Below, one piece after another: positions 1 to 6,565 of a stretch of DNA of 9,335 nt. The notes beneath the pieces were generated by a model. That model saw only the letters and a program-made list of their open reading frames with translations, made no database searches and was not told where the DNA came from. Within the stretch, counting starts at the first letter, position 1. Every line of letters begins with the position of its first letter. Origin of the DNA: Verrucomicrobiales bacterium (lineage in GTDB: Bacteria > Verrucomicrobiota > Verrucomicrobiia > Verrucomicrobiales > V1-33); NCBI GenBank assembly GCA_023253575.1, contig JALRGB010000006.1:1-9335 (forward strand), given 5' to 3'. Both the position numbers and the translations under genes were made by a program.

Positions 1-615
1 TTGGACGAGCGAGCGGCGCTGGTAGCGGCGCTGGCGCGCGAGTTTCCGCTGGCGGCGGTGCGCCAGGTGTCGTGTCGCACGGGCGAGGGGATGGCCGGGT
101 GGTTTGCCGCGCTTGAGTCCGGGGTTCACGCGGGTCGGGCTACCATGGAGGTTGATTATGATGTGTATGCCGAAGGAGAAGCGCTGCTGGGCTGGTTAAA
201 TGCCACGGTGCGGGTGGCTGCGGTCGATGGGGTGGATGCGGACGGGCTGCTGGAATCACTGGCGGTGGCGCTGCATGGCGGGTTGAAAGCGCGGGGGGCT
301 GAAGTGGCGCATTTGAAAATGACGCTCAGTCCGGACGATTCGTTGAGTGGCGAGGTGGCGGTGGTTAATTTGGTGCGCAATGATTTTGTTCCGGAGCTTT
401 CGCAGCGGCTTGACGACGACATCACAGGTGCCCAGATCATTGTCAACCTGAGGGCGGAGGCTCCGCCGGAGTGTCTGGAACATGAATTGCGGCTGGCATT
501 GGCGCCTGAACGTGCGCTCTCTGCGGCGGCGGTGCTGGTCATTGAGCATCTCGAATTCTTTCGTCCCGGTCGGCCTGAACCCACGCATCGCGATGTGGTG
601 GCGCAGGGGTTATGA
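1..615 (+). CDS. CobW/P47K-like G3E-family GTPase, C-terminal part (5' end outside window)
   Basis: The open frame runs from the first base to a TGA stop at 613-615, and the 204 visible residues look like the second half of a G3E P-loop GTPase. Residues 1-34 (LDERAALVAAL... then VSCRTGEGM) match the stretch that follows the NKxDL guanine-recognition motif and leads to the SxRTGEG loop. The TTG at position 1 is therefore most likely an internal leucine codon, not a start. Residues 50-66 (MEVDYDVYAEGEALLGWLN) and the AHLKMTL segment near 103-109 are typical of the C-terminal region of P47K/CobW-like proteins in environmental bacteria. The Walker A and B motifs would lie outside the window. Family members act as GTP-driven metal chaperones or insertases in the cytoplasm, but the metal cannot be read from this part. 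chrA follows 47 bp downstream on the same strand, so co-transcription is plausible. Confidence 0.72.
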   Translation: MDERAALVAALAREFPLAAVRQVSCRTGEGMAGWFAALESGVHAGRATMEVDYDVYAEGEALLGWLNATVRVAAVDGVDADGLLESLAVALHGGLKARGAEVAHLKMTLSPDDSLSGEVAVVNLVRNDFVPELSQRLDDDITGAQIIVNLRAEAPPECLEHELRLALAPERALSAAAVLVIEHLEFFRPGRPEPTHRDVVAQGL

Positions 616-662
616 GTGAGCGGGCGAGTGCTGGGTGGGTGGTCGGGTCCCGTTTTTGACTG

Positions 663-1970
663 ATGGATGGATCTTTTTCCAAGCCGGCCTTTCGCGAGGC
701 GTTGATTTTCTGGCTCAAGCTGGGCTGTATCAGTTTTGGAGGTCCGGCTGGTCAGATTGCCTTGATGCAGAAAGAGTTGGTTGACCGTAGGAAGTGGATC
801 GGGGAGCGGACGTTTCTGCATGCCCTAAATTTTTGCTTCTTGTTGCCCGGGCCTGAAGCTCAGCAGTTGGCGACGTATTGTGGGTGGTTGATGCACGGGG
901 TGCGTGGCGGGCTGGTGGCGGGATTATTGTTTGTGTTGCCTTCGGCGGTTTTGCTTTGGCTTTTGAGTTGGTTCTATGTGGAGTTTGGCACGTTGGCTTG
1001 GGTATCGGCTGCTTTTGACGGCCTACAGTCGGCGGTATTGGCGATTGTGGTGGGCGCGGTGTGGCGGATCGGGCGGCGGGTGTTACGTACTCCCGTGATG
1101 TGGGGGCTGGCGATGGGCGCCTTTATGGTCTTGTTTTTTGGGATAGTGACTTTTCCATGGGTGGTGGTGGCGGCGGCTGGTTTTGGATGGATGGCGGCGC
1201 GTTGTGGCTGGGTGGGGCTTGGGGCGGCAGACGTGGAGGCCGCAGACGTGGAGGCGGCGGGTGTGGGGGCATCTCTTGCGGGGGCGGGGCGCGTCGCCTT
1301 GTTTCGTGCGGTCCGCGTATTGGCTATGGGACTGGCGTTGTGGTGGCTACCGGTTGCGGTGAGTGCCTGGGGGCTCGGCTATGAGCATGCGGTCACGCAG
1401 CAGGGATTCTTTTTTTCCAAAGTGGCGGTAGTCACGTTTGGAGGGGCTTATGCTGTGCTGCCTTATGTCAGCCAGCAAGCGGTCGGGCATTTTGGCTGGC
1501 TGACTCAGGCGCAGATGATGGATGGGCTGGCGCTGGCTGAAACCACGCCGGGTCCGCTGGTCATGGTCCTCTCGTTTGTCGGATTTATCGGTGGCTGGCA
1601 ACACCCGGGTCTGCTGTCTCCACTGGCCGCCGCTACGTTGGGCGCTCTTTTGACGCTCTGGACGACTTTTGTCCCGAGTTTCCTGTGGATTTTTCTGGGG
1701 GCTCCCGTCATGGAGCGGCTGCGGCAAGTGGCGTGGTTGCGTGTGGTGCTGGCGGCCGTGACTGCTGCGGTGGTCGGTGTCATCTTGAATCTGGCCGCAT
1801 GGTTGGCCGTTGCCGTAGTCTGGTGGCCGGAAACGGGGGGCGTGAATTGGTTCGGGGTGTGCCTAGCAGTGGCGGCGCTCGCGGCCTTGAACAGGCTGAA
1901 ATGGAACGTTGTCACCGTGATCGGAGCGTCTGCGGTGTCGGGAATGATCTGGTGGGCCGTGGCTCTTTAG
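663..1970 (+). CDS. chrA: ChrA family chromate transporter (two-domain, CHR superfamily)
   Basis: A 435-residue polytopic membrane protein with the duplicated CHR architecture. The first half has SFGGPAGQ (about 24-31) and LPGPEAQQ (61-68). The second half repeats them as TFGGAYAVLPY (258-268) and TTPGPL (294-299). About ten to twelve hydrophobic segments are visible, and the length fits bidomain ChrA proteins (about 390-450 residues). The family exports chromate across the inner membrane, driven by the membrane potential or by ion exchange, and gives chromate resistance. Some homologues may carry other oxyanions such as sulfate. The ATG at 663 places the first conserved segment (REALIFWLKLGCISFGGPAG) about ten residues in, as usual, although no Shine-Dalgarno is visible. 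Residues about 187-208 form an Ala/Gly/Val-rich linker between the halves containing a 15-bp tandem duplication. The C-terminal helix looks complete. A CobW-like GTPase gene lies just upstream. Confidence 0.93.
   Translation: MDGSFSKPAFREALIFWLKLGCISFGGPAGQIALMQKELVDRRKWIGERTFLHALNFCFLLPGPEAQQLATYCGWLMHGVRGGLVAGLLFVLPSAVLLWLLSWFYVEFGTLAWVSAAFDGLQSAVLAIVVGAVWRIGRRVLRTPVMWGLAMGAFMVLFFGIVTFPWVVVAAAGFGWMAARCGWVGLGAADVEAADVEAAGVGASLAGAGRVALFRAVRVLAMGLALWWLPVAVSAWGLGYEHAVTQQGFFFSKVAVVTFGGAYAVLPYVSQQAVGHFGWLTQAQMMDGLALAETTPGPLVMVLSFVGFIGGWQHPGLLSPLAAATLGALLTLWTTFVPSFLWIFLGAPVMERLRQVAWLRVVLAAVTAAVVGVILNLAAWLAVAVVWWPETGGVNWFGVCLAVAALAALNRLKWNVVTVIGASAVSGMIWWAVAL
1227..1256 (+). repeat. 15-bp tandem duplication in the chrA inter-domain linker
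   Basis: Two adjacent copies of gcagacgtggaggc(c/g), at 1227-1241 and 1242-1256, encode ADVEA twice (residues about 189-198). The repeat keeps the frame and falls in the linker between the two CHR halves, where extra residues are likely tolerated. It looks like recent slippage. Confidence 0.8.
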
Positions 1971-1971
1971 G

Positions 1972-2523
1972 ACGGAACACACGCATGCTTTTGCTACTCT
2001 GCCGGCTTTGAGGCTGGGTAAGCATGTGTACTCCGAGAAACCGCTCAGCCGGGATGTCTATGAGGCGCGTTTGATCACGGAAGCGGCGGCGACGGCAAAA
2101 GTAGCCACTCAGCATGGAACGCAGATTCATGCGGGGGAGAACTATCGACGAGTTGTGGAGTTGATTCAGGCTGGAGCCATTGGCCATGTGAGCGAGGTTC
2201 ACGTCTGGGTTTCCCGCGCTTGGGGATGGCAATCGCCGGAGGACGCGCAGCGCCACGGAGACATTGTCTCCAGTCAGGATCGGCCGTCAGGCGAGATGAC
2301 GGTTCCGGCTCATCTCGACTGGGACCTCTGGATCGGGCCATCTCCGATGCGGCCTTACCATGACATTTATTTTCCAGGCCCTAAGTGGTACCGGTGGTGG
2401 GATTTCGGTAATGGCACTATGTCCGATCTGGGAAGTCATTGGAATGACCTTCCATTCTGGGCGCTGGATCTGGATGCGCCCCTCACCATCGAGGCCGGCG
2501 GGCCTCCTCCACATGCTGAGGTA
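1972..2523 (+). pseudogene. Gfo/Idh/MocA family oxidoreductase fragment, truncated at both ends
   Basis: Translation of this frame from 1972 starts TEHTHAFATLPALRLGKHV and continues through EKPL (EKP at 2035-2043, the NAD(P)-proximal lysine motif of the family). It then shows a GTQIHAGENYRRVVELIQ segment, a WDLWIGP motif, a WWDFGNGTMSDLGSH motif and FWALDL, all characteristic of the large Gfo/Idh/MocA oxidoreductases of Verrucomicrobiota and Planctomycetota. Such proteins are about 430-460 residues long. The N-terminal Rossmann half with its GxGxxG loop (about 100 residues) is missing. The homology stops near PPHAE (about 2520), after which only about 20 unrelated residues precede a stop at 2581-2583, and these overlap the end of the opposite-strand peptidase gene. 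There is no stop or frameshift within the retained 184 codons, so the truncation is probably recent. Without the cofactor domain it should not be an active enzyme. A TTG at 2008 is the only reasonable start, and it lies inside the conserved region. An assembly join is an alternative explanation. Confidence 0.75.
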
Positions 2524-2545
2524 CGAGGGAAGCGGCTGTTGCGTG

Positions 2546-5167
2546 TTATTTTTCGGGCGCGGTTTTTTTCTCCAAATTTTTGAGTGTAGCGGAGAGTTCT
2601 TCGAGGCGTTTCTGTTGTTCTTGAAGGCGTTGCACGAGGTTTTGCAATTCCGGGGCGCCGGACTGGAGCGAAGTCAGACGGGCTAGGGCGGCCTCGGCGG
2701 CGGCGCGCACTGGGCTATTGGCGGGCTGGCGCGAAGCGGCGAGGGTAGTCAGGGCGGCGCGGGCGCGTTGATTACCCAGTGTGCCGAGGGCGGTGGCGGC
2801 GGCGGCGCGATATCCTTCTCGGGGGTCGGTCAGGTGTGAGGTGAGGAAATCGATGGTGGCCGATGGGTCGGGCTGCTGCCGCGAGAGGAAGGCGAGGGCG
2901 TCGAGGGCCGTGGTGTAGTCTTGAGCGCGCGGGGCTGGGGTGTTGGCGTCCGGAGTGCGAATTTTCTGCAGGCGGGCGAGCACGGCAGCGGCGCTGCCTT
3001 GGTCGTCGCGGGCCCGCAGCGTCTGAATGGCGGAGAAGGCGACGATGTGGCGATAACTGTCGCGGGCGAGTAAGTCAGACGGGGTGGAGTCGGCGGACGG
3101 GGCGAGCGCGCGCACAATGGTGGCGAGCAATTCCGGGTTTTGTTCCTCGGTGGCCAGCCGGGCAAGGCGGACCGTGGCCTCGGTAGTGAAGAGCGAGCCT
3201 AGGGCCGCGATCCATTCTTTGCGCACCCGCGCATCCGGTTGAGCAGGGGCGGTCATTAAGGCTTCACGGGCGGCGGGGGTTTCGATTTTGCGAAGCGCCT
3301 TCACGGCTTCGAGACGGACGGCCCAGAAATTGTCCTGCGCGAGTACGGTCGCGAGGCTTTTTACGGTTTCGTCGTCTTTGCGTTCCGAGAGCACCAGCAC
3401 GGCCTGTAGGCGGCCGAGCATGTCCCCGCTGGTCAGTTGGCGTGACAGCATGTCACCTGGCGGGTTGAAGGCGACTTTGGCCAGTACGGTGAAGGCGGGG
3501 TCGATGCGCACCATTTCTGGGGTGGCTGGCAGGTTGATGTAATAATCCTCGCTGGTATTTTTGACGTCGAGGGTTTTATCGACCACGTGTCCGTCGGGCA
3601 AGGTGAAGCGCACGGGCAGTGGGACGCGGAAGAGTGGCACTTGAGGTGAGACGGTCTGGGTTTGCCGGACGGAAATGCGCGCCATTTGTGAGCCTGAGTC
3701 CCAGGCGTAATCGACGGCGAGTTCGGGATGGCCGCCGTGATAGACCCACTGGTCGAAAAACTGGTCGAAGCTCAGTCCGCTCACGTCTTCAAGCGCTTGT
3801 TGCAGGTCATCGGTTGTCACGATGCCATTCCGATGGCGGTTGAGGTATGTTTTCACGGCTTCTCGAAACAGGTCGGGACCGAGCTGGCTGCGCAGCATGT
3901 GCAGGACCCAGGCTCCCTTCGGGTACGAGCGGTAGTCGAACTGCTGCATGGGATCGGTGTAGTCGCGCCAGACCATAGGTTTGGTATCCGGAGCGGCTCC
4001 GAGCACGGTGCGGGCTTCATCCCATAAGGCATGTGCCATGCCGTCAGCACCGAATTTTTCACCCTCGTAGAGGACGGTATAATAACTGGCAAATCCTTCG
4101 TTGAGCCAGAGATGGGCCCAGTCACGACAGGTCACCAAATCGCCAAACCATTGGTGGGCGGTCTCGTGAGCATCCAGTTCATGCAAGGTGCGCAATTGTT
4201 CCGTCGAAGATGAGAACATCAGGCTTTCGGCCATGAAAGAGGCGGACGTATTTTCCATGCCGCCGGCGACAAAATCATGGCAGTAGACTTGGAAATATTT
4301 GGCCCATGGATAGGGGACGCCAATTTCCCGCTGGAAAAACGACAGGATTTTTTTGGTGTCGAGAAACGTATTCGCGGCTTCGGCGGTATTTGATGGTGGC
4401 ACGAGTACGGCGAGAGGCAGTCCGTCCAGCGAGTCCTCCAGTTTGGTGAATTTCCCGCAGGCCAAGGCGACCAGATAATTCACATGCGGTTGATCCTGTC
4501 GCCAGTGAGTGGTGACCAGTCCGCTGCTGTTGCGCGTGCGGCTGATGAGGGCCCCGTTCGAGACGACCTCCATTTCTTCCGGCGCATGGCAGATGACTTC
4601 GCTGGTAAATCGTTCATTGGGGAAATCATATCCCGGAAACCAGAAACGATGCAGCTCGGGTTCGCCCTGCGTCCACAACTGAGTGTCGCCTGCGGGATAC
4701 CCCATCTCCGGCGTTCTGAAGTAAAGTCCGCGGTCAGGCGAAGCCGTGTACGAGATCATGACAGAAACCTTGGCGCCGGGTGCGACCGGTTCGCGGAAGA
4801 TCAGGACGAGTTCCTCCTCGGTGGCATGATGTTCTTTCAATACCGCGCCCGTCGCCGTGACTTGGGCAATGCGCAAATCGACGGCATCGAGCCGCAGCTC
4901 CGGAAGCGGCCGGGCGATGGGAGTGAACGACACCGTGGCCGTCCCAGCGATCGAGCGGGCCGCAAAATCCGGTGTGACTTCGATTTTTAGATGCTCGATG
5001 TCGACTTTCCGGTCGCGGGCGAATTTGCGACCGGGTTTGCTGCCGCTGGGGGTGGGAAAGAGTAGATGTTTGCTGCATCTGCAGAGCATCTCTTCCATCG
5101 CGCCGCTCAGTGGGCGTGAGGGCAGGGAGACGGCGGCGGCCAGGGCAATAAAAATGGATCTGTTCAC
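2546..5167 (-). CDS. M1 family zinc aminopeptidase with HEAT-repeat domain and C-terminal coiled coil
   Basis: An 873-residue M1 (gluzincin) metallopeptidase. The N-terminal beta domain spans about 53-235. The catalytic domain has the exopeptidase motif GGMEN (302-306), the zinc site HETAH (334-338) with the third ligand E357 in NEGF, exactly 18 residues after H338, and the catalytic tyrosine in SYPKGAW (Y415). All key residues are present, so it should be active and remove N-terminal amino acids. After a beta-sandwich region (about 480-565), residues about 583-830 are alpha-helical HEAT-like repeats (for example AVRLEAVKALRKI and YRAAAATALGTLGN). Residues 838-868 form a Leu/Glu/Lys heptad coiled coil. 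The start is GTG at 5167, the first possible start after an in-frame stop at 5177-5179. It yields a short basic n-region and a hydrophobic stretch (IFIALAAAVSL) resembling a signal peptide, so the enzyme is probably exported. An ATG at codon 24 would remove this. It lies 125 bp downstream of the GxxExxY gene on the same strand. Confidence 0.93.
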   Translation of the reverse strand: MNRSIFIALAAAVSLPSRPLSGAMEEMLCRCSKHLLFPTPSGSKPGRKFARDRKVDIEHLKIEVTPDFAARSIAGTATVSFTPIARPLPELRLDAVDLRIAQVTATGAVLKEHHATEEELVLIFREPVAPGAKVSVMISYTASPDRGLYFRTPEMGYPAGDTQLWTQGEPELHRFWFPGYDFPNERFTSEVICHAPEEMEVVSNGALISRTRNSSGLVTTHWRQDQPHVNYLVALACGKFTKLEDSLDGLPLAVLVPPSNTAEAANTFLDTKKILSFFQREIGVPYPWAKYFQVYCHDFVAGGMENTSASFMAESLMFSSSTEQLRTLHELDAHETAHQWFGDLVTCRDWAHLWLNEGFASYYTVLYEGEKFGADGMAHALWDEARTVLGAAPDTKPMVWRDYTDPMQQFDYRSYPKGAWVLHMLRSQLGPDLFREAVKTYLNRHRNGIVTTDDLQQALEDVSGLSFDQFFDQWVYHGGHPELAVDYAWDSGSQMARISVRQTQTVSPQVPLFRVPLPVRFTLPDGHVVDKTLDVKNTSEDYYINLPATPEMVRIDPAFTVLAKVAFNPPGDMLSRQLTSGDMLGRLQAVLVLSERKDDETVKSLATVLAQDNFWAVRLEAVKALRKIETPAAREALMTAPAQPDARVRKEWIAALGSLFTTEATVRLARLATEEQNPELLATIVRALAPSADSTPSDLLARDSYRHIVAFSAIQTLRARDDQGSAAAVLARLQKIRTPDANTPAPRAQDYTTALDALAFLSRQQPDPSATIDFLTSHLTDPREGYRAAAATALGTLGNQRARAALTTLAASRQPANSPVRAAAEAALARLTSLQSGAPELQNLVQRLQEQQKRLEELSATLKNLEKKTAPEK

Positions 5168-5292
5168 CCGCCATGGCTACACACACCCGGTGCTGCCGGA
5201 AAGTAAAAGTCTTGAAGTTTGTCCCGGCGCGCGGCGGCTCCCGCGCCAGTTCTAGCGACCGTCACTCACACAAACCCGCTCCCAATCGCCTC

Positions 5293-5712
5293 TCACCGCC
5301 AGTGCAGGGCGGGCGCATCGCCGGAAACAATCAACCGTTTGATGCCGTTGCGCAGGTCGGACGCGGCAAAATTAACCAGCAGCCCGGTTTCGTAGCCGGA
5401 CAGCCGCAGGAAGCTGGTCAGGCGGTCTTTAAAGTGTTCTTTGAGGCCTAGATCGCCTTCAGCAAACGTTTGTACTTCGACAATGAGTTGATGTTCAATG
5501 ATAAATTCAAAAATAAACGCGCTTTTCACGCGTCGTCCCTTGTAAAGGATCTCTACTGGCACGTCGCGGTCGAAGAAGATTTCGCGCATCGTCAGCTCCT
5601 GCGCGAGGCATTCCTTGTACGCTTCCGCCACGAGGTGCGGTCCAAGTTGTTTATGCACCTCCAGGCAGGCGCTGACAACAATGTGTGGAAGTTCCTGCTT
5701 GTCTATTTTCAC
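5293..5712 (-). CDS. GxxExxY family protein (PD-(D/E)xK nuclease-like) with altered motifs
   Basis: A 139-residue protein matching the GxxExxY family: an N-terminal helix with ACLEVHKQLGP (15-25), the segment giving the family its name (26-32), a VPVEILYKGRRV strand pair (51-62), IIEHQLIVEV (71-80), then LTSFLRLSGYETGLLVNF (98-115) and a closing NGIKRLIV. The family has a PD-(D/E)xK-like fold, and its role is not established. Here the naming motif reads H26-L-V-A29-E-A-Y32, so the G and first E are lost and only Y is kept. The usual catalytic D...ExK reads E69...E79-V-Q81, replacing the lysine by glutamine. Catalysis is therefore doubtful, unless this is a normal subfamily pattern. The start is GTG 5712; upstream codons stay open to a stop at 5776-5778 but offer no ATG, GTG or TTG. 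It diverges from glnB and precedes the peptidase gene. Confidence 0.85.
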   Translation of the reverse strand: MKIDKQELPHIVVSACLEVHKQLGPHLVAEAYKECLAQELTMREIFFDRDVPVEILYKGRRVKSAFIFEFIIEHQLIVEVQTFAEGDLGLKEHFKDRLTSFLRLSGYETGLLVNFAASDLRNGIKRLIVSGDAPALHWR

Positions 5713-5981
5713 GGCGATGGAGGGGGCATGGGTGGCGTGCGGAAAGGAAATAATCTTCGGTGCGATTACTGGATTTCACCTCGGGCGTCCACCAAATTCC
5801 GCCGTGGTCCTTGAAGGGCGGTGTTGCGCGGTGGCTTCCCCTTGCCGCGGCGCTCGCATTCTGGCGGGGTGGGGGAGTTGGCCAGATTTTTCAAAATCTG
5901 CGCGGAATGAGGGAGGGTAGGAACGCAGAGGCCGAGGAAAGCGGAGGAAGATCGTTTTTTGCAGTAGCGTAAAAATAAAGT
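5713..5981. other. Structured non-coding divergent spacer between GxxExxY gene and glnB
   Basis: No credible gene is seen here. The stretch 5775-5950 is rich in short inverted repeats: CCGCC at 5799-5803 pairs with GGCGG at 5817-5821, CCACC at 5789-5793 can pair with GGTGG at 5830-5834, and there is a strong dyad at 5883-5900. It then becomes a purine-rich run (about 5906-5950) with GCAGAG- and GAGG-like units. Its look resembles the dispersed non-coding repeats that often sit beside GxxExxY genes in related genomes, but copy number cannot be tested from one window. It must also hold promoters for the leftward gene. Confidence 0.4.
5883..5900. repeat. Near-perfect dyad CAGATTTT-TC-AAAATCTG
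   Basis: CAGATTTT (5883-5890) and AAAATCTG (5893-5900) are exact reverse complements separated by TC. As DNA this is a possible dimeric regulator site, and as RNA a hairpin with a tight loop. It lies about 107-124 bp upstream of the transcription start predicted for the sigma-54-like glnB promoter, a usual distance for an enhancer-binding activator. The sequence does not match the NtrC consensus. Confidence 0.55.
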
Positions 5982-5996
5982 TGGCATGAGTCTAGC
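5982..5996 (+). promoter_or_regulatory. Sigma-54-like -24/-12 promoter of glnB
   Basis: TGGCAT-GAGTC-TAGC matches the RpoN consensus TGGCAC-N5-TTGC at all positions except one in each half, with the essential GG (5983-5984) and GC (5995-5996) at the correct spacing. Transcription would start near 6007, leaving a leader of about 56 nt before the glnB ATG. glnB/glnK genes are classic sigma-54 targets, which supports the call. An overlapping sigma-70-type reading also exists: TTGACT at 5997-6002 and AACAAT at 6021-6026 with an 18-bp spacer. Confidence 0.5.
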
Positions 5997-6062
5997 TTGA
6001 CTCAGGGCAGTGACACCGGGAACAATGGCCCGAGCCGTCAGCATTCCATCACCCATAATCCC

Positions 6063-6416
6063 ATGAAAAAAGTCGAAGCCATCATCAAACCGTTCAAACT
6101 CGAAGACGTAAAGGAAGCCTTGTCGGAAATCGGCATCGAAGGCATGACCGTCACTGAAGTCAAAGGCTTCGGACGTCAAAAAGGGCACACCGAGATCTAT
6201 CGCGGTAGTGAATATACTGTCGATTTTCTGCCTAAGGTGAAACTCGAGATCGTCGTCGACGACTCGCAGGTGGCCGGCGTCGTGGATGCTATCGTCAAAA
6301 CGGCCAACACCGGCAAAATCGGCGATGGCAAAGTCTTTGTCAGCCCGGTCGAACAAGCCGTGCGCATCCGCACCGGCGAAAAAGGATCGGATGCCATCTC
6401 CAGCTCCATGCGCTAA
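6063..6416 (+). CDS. glnB: Nitrogen regulatory protein P-II (GlnB type)
   Basis: A 117-residue P-II signal transducer. The protein forms a cytoplasmic trimer that senses 2-oxoglutarate and ATP/ADP and relays nitrogen status to targets such as glutamine synthetase adenylyltransferase, NtrB or ammonium channels. Visible features are the N-terminal MKKVEAIIKPFKLEDVKEAL, the T-loop GRQKGHTEIYRGSEY with the uridylylation tyrosine at Y51, the B-loop TGKIGDGKVFV (83-93) that binds ATP, and the C-loop segment RIRTGEKG (101-108). Residue 54 is Asp, as in E. coli GlnB and unlike Asn in GlnK, which favours GlnB; no amtB lies next to it. The ATG at 6063 gives the canonical N-terminus. The frame is open to 5997, but those codons overlap the promoter and do not resemble P-II. 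No Shine-Dalgarno is visible. It is preceded by a sigma-54-like element and followed by hairpins and an intrinsic terminator, so it is probably monocistronic. Confidence 0.96.
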   Translation: MKKVEAIIKPFKLEDVKEALSEIGIEGMTVTEVKGFGRQKGHTEIYRGSEYTVDFLPKVKLEIVVDDSQVAGVVDAIVKTANTGKIGDGKVFVSPVEQAVRIRTGEKGSDAISSSMR

Positions 6417-6420
6417 TCAC

Positions 6421-6439
6421 GTCAAAATGTTCTTTTGAC
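6421..6439 (+). repeat. Perfect 7-bp hairpin just after the glnB stop
   Basis: GTCAAAA (6421-6427) and TTTTGAC (6433-6439) are exact reverse complements around a 5-nt loop, starting four bases after the TAA. The stem is A/U-rich, so it may protect the mRNA 3' end or help termination with the stronger hairpin downstream. A weaker stem, CACCTG/CGGGTG (6455-6460 with 6466-6471, one G-U pair), lies between them. Confidence 0.5.
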
Positions 6440-6474
6440 CTCTGCTCCTTTTTGCACCTGCATGACGGGTGACC

Positions 6475-6513
6475 AAGACTCCGCCGGCCCGTTTTTGGGT
6501 CGTCGGAGTTTTT
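6475..6513 (+). terminator. Rho-independent terminator after glnB
   Basis: The stem ctccgccggccc (6479-6490) pairs with gggtcgtcggag (6497-6508) through ten Watson-Crick pairs, one G-U and one mismatch, closing a GTTTTT loop. A run of five T residues (6509-6513) follows immediately. The A residues at 6475-6478 can pair with that T run, extending the stem. It separates glnB from the ABC ATPase gene, which then needs its own promoter in 6514-6565. Confidence 0.85.
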
Positions 6514-6565
6514 CTATGTAAATTGTAGCTCGCGCTCCCCACCTTTCCGGTTCCATCCTGATCTG

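Noticed and set aside
1..615. Complete 204-residue gene starting at TTG position 1
   Set aside because: The translation begins in the middle of a G3E GTPase domain, just after where the NKxDL motif should be, so the gene is cut by the window edge.
156..821. Long minus-strand open frame opposite the CobW-like gene
   Set aside because: It is rich in Ser, Thr, Arg and Pro, has no recognisable domain, and spans a gene, a spacer and the start of chrA in antisense. High G+C makes such open frames common.
5226..5247. GGCGCG/CGCGCC inverted repeat between the GxxExxY and peptidase genes as a terminator
   Set aside because: The stem is only 6 bp with a 10-nt loop and no T run on either side. In G+C-rich DNA this is likely chance.
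5997..6062. Upstream in-frame extension of P-II by 22 residues
   Set aside because: The added residues do not resemble any P-II, and the TTG overlaps the promoter element. The ATG at 6063 gives the canonical N-terminus.
5766..6356. Minus-strand open frame of 196 codons opposite glnB
   Set aside because: It is antisense to a certain gene and includes non-coding spacer and promoter. The translation shows no known domain.
5293..6416. GxxExxY gene plus glnB as a new defence or signalling module
   Set aside because: The genes are divergent, glnB is an ordinary housekeeping regulator, and no effector, mobile-element or toxin signature is present.
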